Part shown: piece by piece, positions 33,588 through 44,901 of the stretch
How positions within the stretch are numbered: position 1 is the stretch's first letter
Layout: every line of letters begins with the position of its first letter
Source of the DNA: Tricholomella constricta
Taxonomy: Eukaryota; Basidiomycota; Agaricomycetes; Agaricales; Lyophyllaceae
NCBI GenBank assembly: GCA_013368375.1
Contig: JAACJP010000013.1
Span: forward strand, 620,001 to 684,000
Length of the DNA stretch: 64,000 bases
Direction of reading: 5' to 3'
The notes under the pieces: model-generated
The model's input: the letters and a program-made list of their open reading frames with translations, nothing else
Database searches by the model: none
Told to the model about the DNA's origin: nothing
Translations under genes and position numbers: made by a program

Positions 33588-34723
33588 ATTTATTTCCTGA
33601 GTACATTCATCGGACCCTGATGACCTTGGGCAAAGAATCAAACATACCCAAGACTCTTCAGATTTTGCAATAATAGACAACCGAAGGCCTTTAGAGGCTG
33701 TATCTGAATGGTGTTCGCCTAACGGCTGGGAACATATGCCCTCCTGGATATACTCGTAGACTGGACCCTGGCCAAGATCTCGTGGCGTAAGAGCGATCCT
33801 GCTACGAGTCGCTTCGAATTCAGATCAGGTTTTTTATTTTATGTAATTGAAGATTCACTCTATTTCCCCGGTCTTGGGGTTTAACGACACTCTACTATGA
33901 CTGTTGCTTGAAGAGTGTGATTCCGCTAACCCTTTGCGCACAAAAACTGATTCGTGTGCTTGCTCTCCACGGCTTGGGAGGGATCGTAAGGAATTAGGAA
34001 AATTGAAGCTGGATGAGTACGACATAGGGCTGACGTTGTCGTTTGGAAGATCAAGGGTGCCAGTGGAAGCAGCATAGCCGGGATGACCTTACATTTATAA
34101 ACCATATTGGTTTGTGGGTCCTCTGTGAAGGACGCCGTAAAGCGCACTTCGGGACTGAAAGCGGCCCGCACTCTCACGAACCTTTTGGAAATAATGTCCC
34201 ACGGTTTTTCGGCAATTTGTAGGATAGAGAAATACAATTAATTCAAATAGATCCCTACCGAATACTGGTTCTATACTCTCCAAACACACCTTCAAACCCC
34301 CATTGTTTGATGAGTATGTATAAACCACCTCTAGAGTTTCCGCATCCCCAAACTCAGACTTTCACTGTGTAGGCCTAGACAGTGTGTGACTAAGTGTGAC
34401 TACATCACAATTCACAAGCCACAGTATTCCAACCACAGCACCTTCTGGTATCCATAACCAGCCTTCTTCTTGGACCTACGTGCAGAGTGCACAGGCTGTC
34501 ATCTAAAGCTTCTCTGTTTAACCAAGTTGCTACAGACATTGGCATTTGTTTCTGCCCCAGGAGCTGACAGGCCCCTGTCAGGACTCCCAGCACTCTTTTG
34601 AGTCTTGTGTCCTCACACTGGCTAAGGAGAAGGAAGGTGCCAAAGTGTTTTTATATAGAGTAACGCCCTTACAAAATGACCACTCATGATGGTATAGATT
34701 TCAAAGAAAAATAATACATGTTT
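33588..34723. other. Intergenic region with a minor protein-like fragment
   Basis: About 1.1 kb lies between the zinc-finger gene and the tRNA. On the minus strand around 34130-34190 there is a protein-like stretch (AAFSPEVRFTASFTEDPQTN) without start, splice partners or a recognised family. It may be a gene relic. Nothing else was recognised. Confidence 0.35.
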
Positions 34724-34816
34724 GACAACTGTGAGGTTCGAACTCACGCCCCGGAGGACTGGATTATGTTGTTTGAAACCTAATTCCAGCGCCTTAGACC
34801 ACTCGGCCAAGTTGCC
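34724..34816 (-). tRNA. tRNA-Leu (UAG anticodon) with intron
   Basis: Read on the minus strand, the acceptor stem GGCAACT pairs with AGTTGTC. A D-arm (GGCCGAGTGG), an anticodon stem CTGGA/TCCAG, a short variable-arm region and a T-arm (GTTCGAACC) follow. The anticodon loop opens A-T-T-A-G-G, giving UAG, which reads CUA leucine codons. About 13 nt follow position 37 before the 3' strand of the anticodon stem, a small intron at the usual place. The anticodon depends on this placement. The CCA end is not encoded. Confidence 0.9.
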
Positions 34817-34886
34817 ATACTTCCTTAGACATCTGATGTTACATCTATGGGCCTGGCACTCGGTCTCCAAATTCACCATACGTCGC

Positions 34887-35273
34887 ATGTCAAACCTTTC
34901 TTTTCAAATCACGCCAGTCCAAGGCGCAGAGGCCTACGAAACCGCTCCTTATCCTGAGACCCGCGATTACGGACTCCATCAACTGTGGAAGACTGCTCCA
35001 AGAAGAAATGCGAACACCATATGTATGAAATCAAATTGGAAAAAAACTAGAGTATGTACGGAACTACCGACCCATCCTCACTCCCTGGACATGGGAAGTG
35101 ACGATAATTGGGTGCTAAGACGTCCAGATTCTTCAGGACACGGCCTGACACTCAAACGACCGCCTAGACTAACCGAGATGGAAAGAGCGGTCATGAGCAA
35201 CATGGGGATTAACATGACCGTGCCGCCGCACGAAGAAGGAATGGAAAAAATTCAAGCTCCTTATGTATGCTAG
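34887..35273 (+). CDS. Possible small hypothetical protein
   Basis: An uninterrupted frame of 128 residues starts at ATG 34887, 70 bp past the tRNA. Composition is protein-like (LSFQITPVQGAEAYE near the start, MTVPPHEEGMEKIQAPYVC at the end), but there is no domain, signal peptide or membrane segment. I do not recognise it. It could be a lineage-specific gene or chance. Confidence 0.3.
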   Translation: MSNLSFQITPVQGAEAYETAPYPETRDYGLHQLWKTAPRRNANTICMKSNWKKTRVCTELPTHPHSLDMGSDDNWVLRRPDSSGHGLTLKRPPRLTEMERAVMSNMGINMTVPPHEEGMEKIQAPYVC

Positions 35274-35568
35274 GCCGTGGGAAGGTTAGGGCAGGTCCAT
35301 TGAGCATCTGATGGAGACCTGTCAATTGACCAGGTCACCGTATGGAGGACCCTGGACGAAACCGCATGGCTCCCAACTGCTTATAGCGAGGTCGAGGCAA
35401 GTGCGTCGAACAACCATTAGGTCCTTCTGCATCGCACATGACTCAGTCCGAATTATACATGTGTTGTCTTCAGGAGTCCCTTATGGTTGCATATCCCGTT
35501 CTGGTTTCCAGACTCTTGATAAGCCATCGTCCGCTCAACTTCACCCCCCAGTACATCCCCCAATAGCG

Positions 35569-36651
35569 ATGTCTCTCTACCTTTGCGTGGATTGTGGTGG
35601 CTCTAAAACCTCTGCTGTCATCTGCGATGTCGATGGTAAGGTTCTAGGCCGTGCTCTAGGAGGACCTTCCAACTTCGCATACCTTACTCTTGACGAGTTC
35701 ATTGCTGCCGTCACTGAAGCCATCAGTAATGCGCTTAAGACTTGCACATCTACCCCTTCCGCCGATCCCGCTCCACTTCCACCGCCGGGCGACTCGCCTT
35801 TCGCTGCTGCGTGGTTTGGCGTGTCCGGGGTCGACTCCCCGGCAGCTGTCGCGACGATAACACCAGCCCTATCGACCCTTCTTGGCATCCCCGCAGGCCC
35901 ACGCCTTGCTGTCGCCAATGACACGCATCTTCTCGCCGCGCCCGTACGTCTGTATCCAGACGTCTCTCACGCCGTCGCAGTGATCGGAGGAACTGGATCA
36001 ATCGCAGTCACCTTCAGGGAGAATGGAGGCACTCTTGAGGAACTCGGGCGCATCGGTGGTTGGGGATGGATCCTCGGTGATGAAGGAGGCGGATTTAGTG
36101 TTGGCAGGGAAGCGATTCGGCTGATTTTGCTGGAGCACGACAACGCAACTGTTTCCGGCAAGCCGCTCCAGAGTACTCTCACGACGCAGATCATGGAGCG
36201 CTTCGGTATCGCTGACATTATGGAAATCCTCACTATCATTCACCTGCCCGATCCTGCGGCGAACAAAGGCCTCACCCCAGACTCGCCCGCCCACCTCTTG
36301 ATACCCAGGGAGAAGCGTCTTTCCTCGCTCGCCCCACTCGTCTTCAAAGCAGCTTTCGAAGACAGGGATGAGCTTGCACTCAGAATCCTCCGTACATGCG
36401 CAGGTCTCCTCGTAGAAACAATCATTGTTCTTCTTGGCGACGGCAGCGGTCGCACTGTCAAAGCCCAAGATAGCGTAATTTCTTTCGGAGGCTCGCTGGT
36501 GGGGATCGAAGCGTATAGAAAGCTCATTCTAGATGATCTCGCTCAGCGAGGGCACGTTTTCCGCTACGTGGAATTCGTGGACGATGCTGCGGCCGTTGGT
36601 GCTACGGGTCTAGCGGCGGCTGCTAGAGCTTTCGGGAACGGTCAGCCATGA
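35569..36651 (+). CDS. N-acetylglucosamine kinase (NAGK-like, BadF/BadG family)
   Basis: The enzyme phosphorylates N-acetylglucosamine at C6, letting the fungus reuse chitin-derived sugar. The gene is intronless, with 360 residues. Family motifs are in order: phosphate-1 loop YLCVDCGGSKTSAVICD near the N-terminus, GVSGVDSP, VANDTHLLAA, the second phosphate loop AVIGGTGSIAV, and the NAGK signature GRIGGWGWILGDEGGGFSVG with REAI. A C-terminal SFGGSLVG adenosine-binding segment and a DDAAAVGATGLAAAA helix complete the ASKHA fold. The start at 35569 begins directly before the phosphate-1 loop, as in relatives. Upstream in-frame sequence back to 35311 has no ATG closer to family starts. No targeting signal is present. 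Confidence 0.93.
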   Translation: MSLYLCVDCGGSKTSAVICDVDGKVLGRALGGPSNFAYLTLDEFIAAVTEAISNALKTCTSTPSADPAPLPPPGDSPFAAAWFGVSGVDSPAAVATITPALSTLLGIPAGPRLAVANDTHLLAAPVRLYPDVSHAVAVIGGTGSIAVTFRENGGTLEELGRIGGWGWILGDEGGGFSVGREAIRLILLEHDNATVSGKPLQSTLTTQIMERFGIADIMEILTIIHLPDPAANKGLTPDSPAHLLIPREKRLSSLAPLVFKAAFEDRDELALRILRTCAGLLVETIIVLLGDGSGRTVKAQDSVISFGGSLVGIEAYRKLILDDLAQRGHVFRYVEFVDDAAAVGATGLAAAARAFGNGQP

Positions 36652-37719
36652 TAGGACTGCTAGAGACAAAAATCGGACTTAGATTGACAACAATGTCATG
36701 TGTAACGTATCAAACAGAACACTGCACATTAGCGCGTTGGCGACTCTTGCCAAATTTTCGACCGCGGACCTGACACTTCTTTTCCTTTCGGCATTCGATA
36801 TAGTTTTTCTGCTCGTCAGTGGTTTCAAAGTTTCCGGGGGTCGTAAATCAGCGATTGCACTCCATTTCCAAGTACGCGAGGCCGCTGTGGATCAATAGGG
36901 GCCCATCCTACCCTTGCAGTGTACATCTTTACTGGCTTACCAAATTCTTCACCAAGTGTTCAATGCTCACTCTACAATGGCCTTTCAAGGACGTCCGGTT
37001 CGATCTCAAGGAAATGGGCAGAGGACAAGACGACCGATTCTTTATCATCGTTTCCTAGAAGGTCGGTAATAGTATATGATCACAAGAGAATTCTGGCGAA
37101 GGGTCAATTCGAGAATTTACACCACTTCCTTCATCTGATTCGCTAGCCAATATCGCAATGTCCCGCTGTTGGTGAACGAGGTAGTCATTGCACACCCGGT
37201 AAGTTGTTCTACCTTCTATAGCAGTTTTCAAGACCTTGGAACTTTCCGGCTAGGGAGGTTGCGAATTTTTGTCGTTCCCTCCTTTCAAAAAAAGATTTGT
37301 AGGGACGATCGTCGCGAGTGAAATAGTAGAACTCTCGAAATTCCCGTTAGTACAGTCCAGAAAAATGTTGAAAGTAGAACATCCCGGTATCTCAATAGTT
37401 GCCGATGTGTTCGAGCACGCGCCTGGCATTTAATAGATCCCAGGAATTTGCCAGGAATGAAATGCAGAAGGGCATGAAAACCTATCAGCTGCATAAGAAC
37501 CCGGTCTTGAATGGGAACGAGGACGCAGCGACGAATAGATGAGTAGTCTCAGAACCTGAGGAAAAGTTCTAGGGGGCGCCAATTAAACGTCCGCGTGATG
37601 TCTGATAATGTTGGCGCAGAGCCCTGGTTTCTTCCAGTTCCTTCCCCGCCCTTACGACGAATAACTTATTCATATGATTGTGCTCCCTGTGCCCTCGTGA
37701 TCTCCTAACTTGAAAGACA
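36652..37719. other. Intergenic region upstream of the hydrophobin
   Basis: About 1.1 kb without a supported gene. Short open frames show no motif. It should contain the hydrophobin promoter at its right end. Confidence 0.5.
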
Positions 37720-37727
37720 TATAAAAG
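37720..37727 (+). promoter_or_regulatory. TATA box of the hydrophobin gene
   Basis: TATAAAAG lies 86 bp before the hydrophobin start, a normal distance for strongly expressed fungal genes. The call rests on sequence and position only. Confidence 0.6.
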
Positions 37728-37813
37728 AACTTGTATACTCGTTGCGATTACAGGATTTATCCCAGATCTAAGTTTTTACATCTATACTTCCCAGCAATCG
37801 ACCTCAGCCGTCC

Positions 37814-38316
37814 ATGATGTTCGTTCCAGCCATTGCTGCCTTCCTGTTCGCTACTTCTCTCCTTGCTGTCGCTGGTGACATCTCCCCAAGCGATTGCAGT
37901 ACGAACAATCTGCAATGCTGCAGCAGCATCCACAATGTGTGTGCAGTACCTCCAGTGGCATCTGTGTCGTTGCTAACACCGCCTGGCGCAGATGGAAAAC
38001 GCATCTGTTCAGAGTCTCTTGATTGTTCTGGGCATTTCAGAGCCAGGATTAGACGGGCAAATCGGTCGTGAGTTTATAGCGGTCGGGCCAATGAACCCTT
38101 CCTATGTTCCCTTCCTCACATGCGTATTTTGCTGTACAGTGAATTGCAGCTCCATCTCCGCCAATGACAACGGAAACAACAGTTGCACTGAGCACGTTGT
38201 ATGCTGTAATAACAACAGCTTTGTGAGCACTTTGCAGAACTAGCGTTAGGTATTTTGATGCTGAAAAATCAATCGTTTAGCGTGGCGTCATTGCTTTGGA
38301 CTGCAAACCAGCCTGA
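37814..38316 (+). CDS. Class I hydrophobin
   Basis: Hydrophobins are small secreted proteins that coat hyphae and fruiting bodies with an amphipathic film. Exons 37814-37936, 37992-38064, 38140-38222 and 38281-38316 give 104 residues. A signal peptide spans about residues 1-20 (FVPAIAAFLFATSLLAVAG). All eight cysteines occur in the class I order: C and CC in SDCSTNNLQCC, C in VNCSS, C in NSCTEH, CC in VVCCNNN and the last C in ALDCKPA. The spacing C5-x5-CC-NNNSF is typical of basidiomycetes. The last exon is 36 nt, and without splicing at 38223-38280 the protein would end early and lack the eighth cysteine. ATG 37814 is followed directly by another ATG. The transposon region begins just downstream. 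Confidence 0.93.
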
Positions 38317-38605
38317 ACATCTAAAGACTTGGTGAAATGTTGGGAATTTTTGTACTACTTGATACTTTGACTATATCACAGCATAAGATGAAAAGATTCC
38401 CATTTTCAGTAATGTAGGGTTTTTTCAAACTTCTTATCAATACGCCGACATTTTCCTTGACCACATTTTCCTAGCGTCGTATTTTATTGTATTCTCGAGT
38501 TCCCTTGCAATATACTACTTGTGTTATTTCATCTACCCTCTGCCCTGCCGGCGAGAACTCTCACATATATTTTGACCTCATCTCGTGCTGAAGAACAGCC
38601 TGACC

Positions 38606-41600
38606 ATGGCAGGCCCTTCAACTATGCACAAATGCTACTGTTTGAAGTGCGCTGGGCACCCCGATGGATACGAATTCCAGAGCAAGAACCTCCTTACGAA
38701 GCATTTGAAGCGTTACGGCCTTCCAACGAGAGCCGTTGATCCCGATCCCAAAGCAAAAGAGCAAGCACCTCGAGAGCCCCGTGTTCGAGCGCATCAAGAG
38801 CCAGCGCATCAAGAGCCCCGTGTTCGAGCCCATCAAGAGCCAGCGCAAGAGGACTCGGTGATCTGGATCAACGACACAGATCAACTCGCGTGGCAAGACC
38901 CCCCCCCCCCAAAATGGGGATATGTGTAAGCAAACGCTAACCCATCCAAGCACGATCAACGATCAAGACACCACCGACAAACTCGCTCACCGACACTGTA
39001 TCAGGACCTCGACGTGCTCCCTGCAGCTGGATCGTCAGTGATCCTTTGCAGGGGGCTTTCTGGTGCATCCGACGCTCATTTTTGAATCCTCTTCTTGGTT
39101 TATTTATCACATTGAACAACCACCGGCAGCCAGACGATAATGCACATACTGTACATGCCAACACATCTGTCTATATCACTGGGTCCTATACATCATCATC
39201 TGTTCATCCTACCGCTTATTCTCCTAATATCTTGTTTCCAAACCCATCAACTCCGAACTCTTTCCAAAATGTCAACTCTACAAATGGAACATTTACGAGG
39301 TCCGAATCTCAAAGAGAACGTCTTTGGTATTGTTGACTGCCCACCAGCGATAGAAATCCTTCCCCAGAACTCTACTCCGAGCCGAAAGCGTCCCTCGGCC
39401 AAGTCTACACATCGAGTTGGGAAGGAAAATGAGCCTCCTTCGAGTCGTCATAAGATACAACGGCTGTATTAAATGTCTTTGGATACCACTAAATTTGCTC
39501 AACAAAGGGTGAATATAATTATAATGTTGTAGTAAACACCATACTATCGTACCTCTCCTTCCATATGCCCCATCGCTGAAGAGGAGGAGGAGGAGAGCAG
39601 TCGCGAAAGAGGTAAGAGATTCGCCGTTTGGCGATGGATTCGAAAATCGGCATAGCCGAGCCGTCATACCTTCCCAAGTTGGCAAGCCCTCATGTCACGG
39701 CATTTCCCGTTGTGGCTGCCACGCGACATCAGTTGTGTGCGAGATCCAGAGATCCGAGACCCCTTGAGCCAGCGCATCAAGAAGGCGGCACCGATCATGA
39801 TCGACTCGAGCCACATGGCGATCTTGACTTGAACTTTTTTGGCGACGGCGATTTCTTTGAGGACGACGTTGGCCCAGGGTTTCCTGACGACGATGGCGCA
39901 CTAGGCAACATAGATGACCGGTCTCCGAGTCCTGAACTGCCCCACGCTGTACCTCATGCCCCTCATGTGCCACTGGATCGAGTCTGGCGTCGAGTAGAGC
40001 TCCCCGATGTGCGAATACCTGGATCGGACGCCGACGAGGTTGATCGACCACCTGTGGTGCCTCCTGCGTTCACCGAGGAGCCTTGTGTCCGGCTTGCGTA
40101 CCTGGCGGCAGTTATCAGCAATGTTTATGACCATCTTTCGGTGCTCCAGGCAAGAAATGGATTGAATGCCACCCTGAACTCTCTACTGATTGCTGGGAAG
40201 CTTCCTGAGTTTCCGCGACCTGTACGAACCCTGGAGAGCGCGAAACGACGTCTTGGAATTGACCCGGACCAACATATCACTCAGTACACGGTGTGTCCCA
40301 AATGTTGGAAACACCACACTCCGAAACAAATGGACATCCTTCCCTCGCCGGCTTGTGCGACTCGCGACTGCACTGGGATTATATATGAGCTCTATACTGA
40401 TAGTCACGGCCTGCGAAAACGTCGACCCTTCAAAGTTGTGCCTCACATGTCAATTATTCAGGCTTTGCGACGTTTTTTTATGCGCCCGGGATTTGCAGCA
40501 AGTATTCGAGACAGCCGGAACGCCCGACCGCGCAACTTCGACGATGAAGACTTTGTCATGAAGGATATGCACGACGCTGAAGGTTGGGACAAATTAAAAA
40601 CTGGTATGTTTCGTGAGGTTGGGGACCTCGGAACTGTTCGAGATGTGGCGGGCGCTGGCGCTGACGCAACCAAGCTCACGAGCCATCGCTTTGGGCTACA
40701 CCTCACCATCAATACTGACTGGTGAGCATCTCGATTTCGTGCGCGACAGCTGACAGGTGATATGGACAGGCTTCAACTTCTCTCAAATCGGCCACATTCC
40801 ACCGGCCCTATCTATATTTCCATCAACGACTTACCGCGCGATCAGAGGTTTCTCCAAATCAATGTGATTTGTCCCTGTATCATGCCAGGTCCTTCCGAGC
40901 CAAACGCGCAACAGCTGAACCACATTCTCGAGCCCTCGACGAAAGAATTGTCCATGCTACAACACGGTTCGGCTTCCCGTATTTTTTTTAAAAAAATTGG
41001 TACTAAATTATATGCAGGTGTACTGATGGAAATACACGATCAAGAGCCCGAGCTCATCTACGCTGATTACATCTGCAACAACTGTGACACACCCGCCGCT
41101 CGGAAAATTTCGGGAACAGCTGGCCATTCCGCCGATTTTCACCCATGCCCGTATTGCGAGACGGTCCTAATTGACATCAACAAGCCAGAGACTTACGAAG
41201 CTGGTGGTAGGTACATCAGATCTTTTGAACGACGGTCCTTACTTTTCCTCCAGGTCAAACAAAGAAGGATGATTACCAGCTCCTTCGGCAGGCATTTTCT
41301 GCGAAGATTTCGTCAACTCGCCGACAGAATAAAATTCTCAAGGACTATGGTGTTCGGTGGTCGGTTCTGAACGTCCTCGCCAACTGGTTCCCCTCATCAA
41401 AAACGGCGCTCGACTTCATGCACAATATATTTCTCGGTTTGATCTGTCACTTCTTCAGTCAGGTCCTTTTTGCGGCGCATATGTTCTCTGGCGCTGGCGG
41501 CAACGATTCCCCAAAGCAACGGTTCGAAGACCTTATTAACAGGGTACGATGGCCCTCGCATATCACACGACTGCCAAAAAATGTTCGTACCTTTTTATAT

Positions 41601-43034
41601 GTCAAAATAACACTCAAATGCGAGATTTATAGATGGGAGAGAACCAGTCCCTGAAGAAAGCCGACGAATGGTGTCGCCTGCTCACCATTACGCCCGTTCT
41701 ACTCTGGTATTCGTGGAGGGACGTCAACGATAGTATTCCCAACTCGGCGCCGCATATTTCACCAAACGAAAAAATTACGACAACTCACTCTAGAAGCAGG
41801 AGGGAACTGTACTCTGCATCACTCCTTCTCTGTGTAGGTGTCCGCCTCCTCGCAACGCGGACGATCACACTGTCGCAGGCACGTCTCGGTCAGGAGTTCC
41901 TGGTGCAGTTCTGTCATGCATGCCTCGGACTTGGTATCTCACTCGTCATCAATCACCACCTTTCAACTCATTTTTTTGACATGATCCGGCGGTTCGGGCC
42001 CATCTACGGCTGGTGGCTCTTTGCGTTTGAACGGTTCAATGGTATGCTCGAGAAAGTCAACCACAATGGCAAAGATGGAGGTAAAATGGAGGTAACTCTC
42101 CTCCGCAACTGGGCGCAGACTCAGTTAATCTACGAGCTCCTCCTCTCCCTTCCCCCGACGGCCCATGATCTCGAACGCGAAATGATCGAACAGGTTATCG
42201 AATCTGAAGCTCGGAAGCGCGGCACAATGATGACCCAAATTGCGATCTTTAGAAGCGAAGCGGAGACTGGTATCCCTTTCATTTTATTTTTCACTGCTTC
42301 GCGTAGCTGATTACCACTCAGACAGTGTAAAGCTCCCGAAACGTTTAGGTAAACCCGTGAGCTTGCGAAACGTTGAGCCGGCAGGGGCGATTTACGCTCT
42401 CCTGCTCGCATACTTTCAAACTCTGTGGCCAGATCTCAACCTCGTGCCTGAATTCTCGCCAATTCCTGGGCTGTCATTTGTGAGCTCTCAGGTGGCAAGA
42501 TCTGTGCCCTACATTCGCAAAGACGGGATACGTTATGGCTGCACTGCCAACAGGCGAACTCTCGCTGACAGCCTCGCCTTCATGTCTACGCCCAATGAAG
42601 CGGACCCTCGTGTTGCCATCGAAATACAGCACTTGTTCGTTGTGCAGGTTCCCAACTCAAATCAGCGCCCGCATATATGTGCAGTGATCCGACGGCTACG
42701 GGGAGGTCACAACATTCCTCCATTTCCGTGGGATCTGTAGTGAGTCCCTTCAGCGCATTTATTGACACACCGTTGACCCTTTTTGCAAGTGCATCAATGC
42801 TCGGGATTCAAGTTACATACGCGAATGAATTCATGGCGTCAGAAGTCATAGCAGTCGCACGAATTGAGGCACCTTTGGCCCTCATTCCTATTCGTTCCGC
42901 AGCAATAAATCGGGACCTCTGGGTATCAATTTCTTTTGATCATGTTATTAATTTGATTGCATTTTCGAGCACAACTGATTACAATTTTACAGACTGGAGC
43001 GGAACCTGTAGACTACGAACTCGACTTTGACTAA
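38606..43034 (+). CDS. Tnp2-like transposase of the Plavaka/CACTA group
   Basis: The exon chain is 38606-38925, about 39687-40721, 40770-40966, 41018-41206, 41254-41582, 41633-42269, 42322-42736, 42790-42943 and 42993-43034. All links from 40721 onward are GT-AG and phase-consistent. The N-terminus has a zinc-finger-like C-x2-C...H segment (CYCLKCAGHPDGYEFQSK). The core has a CPKCWKHHTP...C-x4-C ribbon, LHLTINTDW and STGPIYISINDLPRDQRFL blocks, CNNCDTPAARKISG with CPYCET, then GVRWSVLNVLANWFP, LDFMHNIFLGLI, and INRVRWPSHITRLPKN. The C-terminal part includes FGPIYGWWLFAFERFNGMLE. I found no frameshift or stop after splicing. The first intron is unsettled: the donor at 38926 has no nearby acceptor in phase, so about 760 nt would be removed against 48-61 nt for the others. 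The exact second-exon start is therefore tentative. Confidence 0.8.
38774..38847 (+). repeat. 39-bp tandem repeat in transposase exon 1
   Basis: Two near-identical 39-bp units (38774-38812 and 38813 onward) encode the 13-residue unit EPRVRAHQEPAHQ. A related piece, gagccagcgcatcaaga, recurs near 39768 in the next exon. The unit length is a multiple of three, so the frame survives copy-number change. Confidence 0.8.
38899..38910 (+). repeat. Run of 12 cytosines in transposase exon 1
   Basis: The run encodes consecutive prolines before KWGYV. Runs of this length slip easily in replication and sequencing, so the frame of exon 1 at this point deserves caution. Confidence 0.9.
39269..39472 (+). 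CDS. Possible small protein with two KEN motifs inside the transposon
   Basis: A 67-residue frame starts at ATG 39269 in the long gap between transposase exons 1 and 2. It is basic and contains two KEN tripeptides (LKENVFG and GKENEPP). KEN boxes mark proteins for the anaphase-promoting complex, but short KEN matches occur by chance. I do not recognise the protein. It may be a separate gene, a nested relic or non-coding. Confidence 0.25.
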   Translation: MSTLQMEHLRGPNLKENVFGIVDCPPAIEILPQNSTPSRKRPSAKSTHRVGKENEPPSSRHKIQRLY

Positions 43035-43075
43035 CCTGCATGCGAACAAAGCATTGAAACGAATGAAAAATGGCT

Positions 43076-44901
43076 CTAGCGTACCTCTTCATCAGTCGAA
43101 GAAAACAGATCGTCATCTTTTTGCACCTGAGCTTGACCCATTACTTTGACTGACCCTGCCGCTTTCCCTTTCTTCCCAGCGCGCTTACGCTTCCTTGATG
43201 GTCCTGCGTGCATATCAATCTCCTCCAATTTCGGCCGCTTCCTCTGAATCTCTGCCTTCTCGGCCTTTACTCTTTTTTGCGTCTTGGCGATCTCTTCAGG
43301 GTCTTTTGCATCACCCCACAACTTTCCGTTGTCTGCGAGCAAAGCGTCATACTCGTCATGTCCCGCGGCCTTCTGTTCTTCAAGCCACTCTGTTCTAACC
43401 ATCCAGCGGCGCGCTTTATTCTTGAGGAGGTTGCTATTGGGGGGAGGAATTTCTTTCGGTTCACCGCGGACCCTGACGGTGTACTTGTTTGATCGGCGAG
43501 GGTCGACGGCGGCATCAATAGCCGTGTAGAACTCGTTCAGCTGTGTCAACCATGATGAGCTTACTTACGGTCCCAGTATTAATATGACTTACCAGAGGTG
43601 TCCGATATAAGGGCGCGCGTGATATGTATTGCTTCGTTACTAATTTTCCGTCTTCATAGCAGTCTTCATCGTCGGACATGAGAGTGACGGTCATCGCAGC
43701 ATCAAATTTGGCATCCCTGTACTGGTTGTCGATCGGTAGGCTGTTTCTTTTTCGCTCGCGTACCTCCAACTTCTGATGAACACCATCAGTTCAGGGATTT
43801 GATGGTAACAACATGTAAGCGACTTACTCCTTTTTGGCGGGACTGGCGTAACGATTTTGACAGTCCTGGCTTTACCGCCACTATCACACCTTCGTCCTCT
43901 GCCACCTCGCCATCTCCGTTCTCCTCTGCGCCTTTTCTCTCTCCTACAGCCGCTTTTTCAGTCTTTTCCGCCTCCTCGGCGGCTTTCCTCACAACCTTAC
44001 ACAGATCCTTGAACTTCACGATGATACGGGCGTCTCGATCTTCTTTGCTGACATGCGCAATGGCAGGTGCTGCCACTGGTGAGGTTTGCGCTCCATTTTC
44101 CTTCAATTCGGAGCTGATCTTCATTATATTTTTCCAGTTGTCGGGGTCGGTATGCGGCCGGTCCCAGCGAAATCGCATGAGGGGAATGGTTGTTCCAGGC
44201 TTCACTGGCCAGGTTTCGGTCTCCTGGGGATACGGCGGCAAGGCTTCGGCCGTGAGGCGCCCTGGGCAGCCCATGGCATCGATGAATAGTGTCCGAATGA
44301 GAGCCTACGGGTAGAGGTGAGTTTCATGAGCTATCCGCAACAAAGTACTGACCTTGAAGGCATTGCTATTCGCATGCGCAGTACTCAATTGAATGGCATG
44401 GACAGTTTCGTTGTCCATGCCGCTCCCTCCATCGGACTCCTGGCCCTCCGAGTCCTCGTCCTCCACCTCAGCAGCAACCTGGGCCTTTGACACCTCCACC
44501 ATCTCTTTCAGCGTCCTAAACGACCCCTTCACCTCAGCTATGGAGTTCCTCAACCCTTCGAGACTCTTTGCTACCGTCTCTCGATCCTTCGTCGCGCTTT
44601 CTTGAAGTTTGCGAACATCGGCCTTCAAACTCTCGTTTTCGGTGATGAGTGCGCCGACTTTCAATTTCAAGCTCGTAATCTCGGAGACTACGGCCCCTCG
44701 CGACACCCTTTCACGGCTAGGTGCAGGCACATTTTCGATAGTTGTCCGGAGTCGGGGGTCAAGAGGAGAGGTAGGGGGAGAGGTCGTCACAGGGTGAGGC
44801 ACTGCTGAGCTATCGGTCCACCCAGGGAAAGGCGGAGACGTGTCGAAGATGCCTTCCGGTCGGTTGAAAGGTAGATATCTTGTAGGGGAGCTCGAGGTCA
44901 T
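43076..44901 (-). CDS. Transposon-associated accessory protein, coiled coil plus basic C-terminus
   Basis: Four exons, 44901-44353, 44304-43828, 43772-43593 and 43540-43076, give 556 residues with every intron in phase 0. The N-terminal ~60 residues are Pro/Ser-rich. A coiled coil follows (LKLKVGALITENESLKADV, then repeated Leu/Val heptads to about residue 130) and an acidic stretch. The middle has MRFRWDRPHTDPDNW and ARIIVKFKDLCKVVRK, then KLEVRERKR, LMSDDEDCYEDG and YISRAPLYR. The tail is rich in Lys/Arg (SRKRKRAGKKGK) and ends SSTDEEVR. I recall similar proteins beside Plavaka-type transposases in mushroom genomes; that memory cannot be checked here. Its position, convergent with the transposase and 41 bp away, supports its being part of the element. 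A DNA-binding or transpososome role is inference. Confidence 0.75.

Noticed and set aside
34622..34888. Minus-strand 88-codon frame over the tRNA
   Set aside because: The frame is produced by the tRNA sequence itself and has no protein support.
38141..38243. Hydrophobin stop right after NNNSFVSTLQN
   Set aside because: That form lacks the eighth cysteine; the intron at 38223-38280 gives a complete class I hydrophobin.
42801..42943. Possible end of the transposase at the in-frame TAG at 42738
   Set aside because: Splicing at 42737-42789 restores a frame that continues with compatible phases to a stop at 43032-43034.
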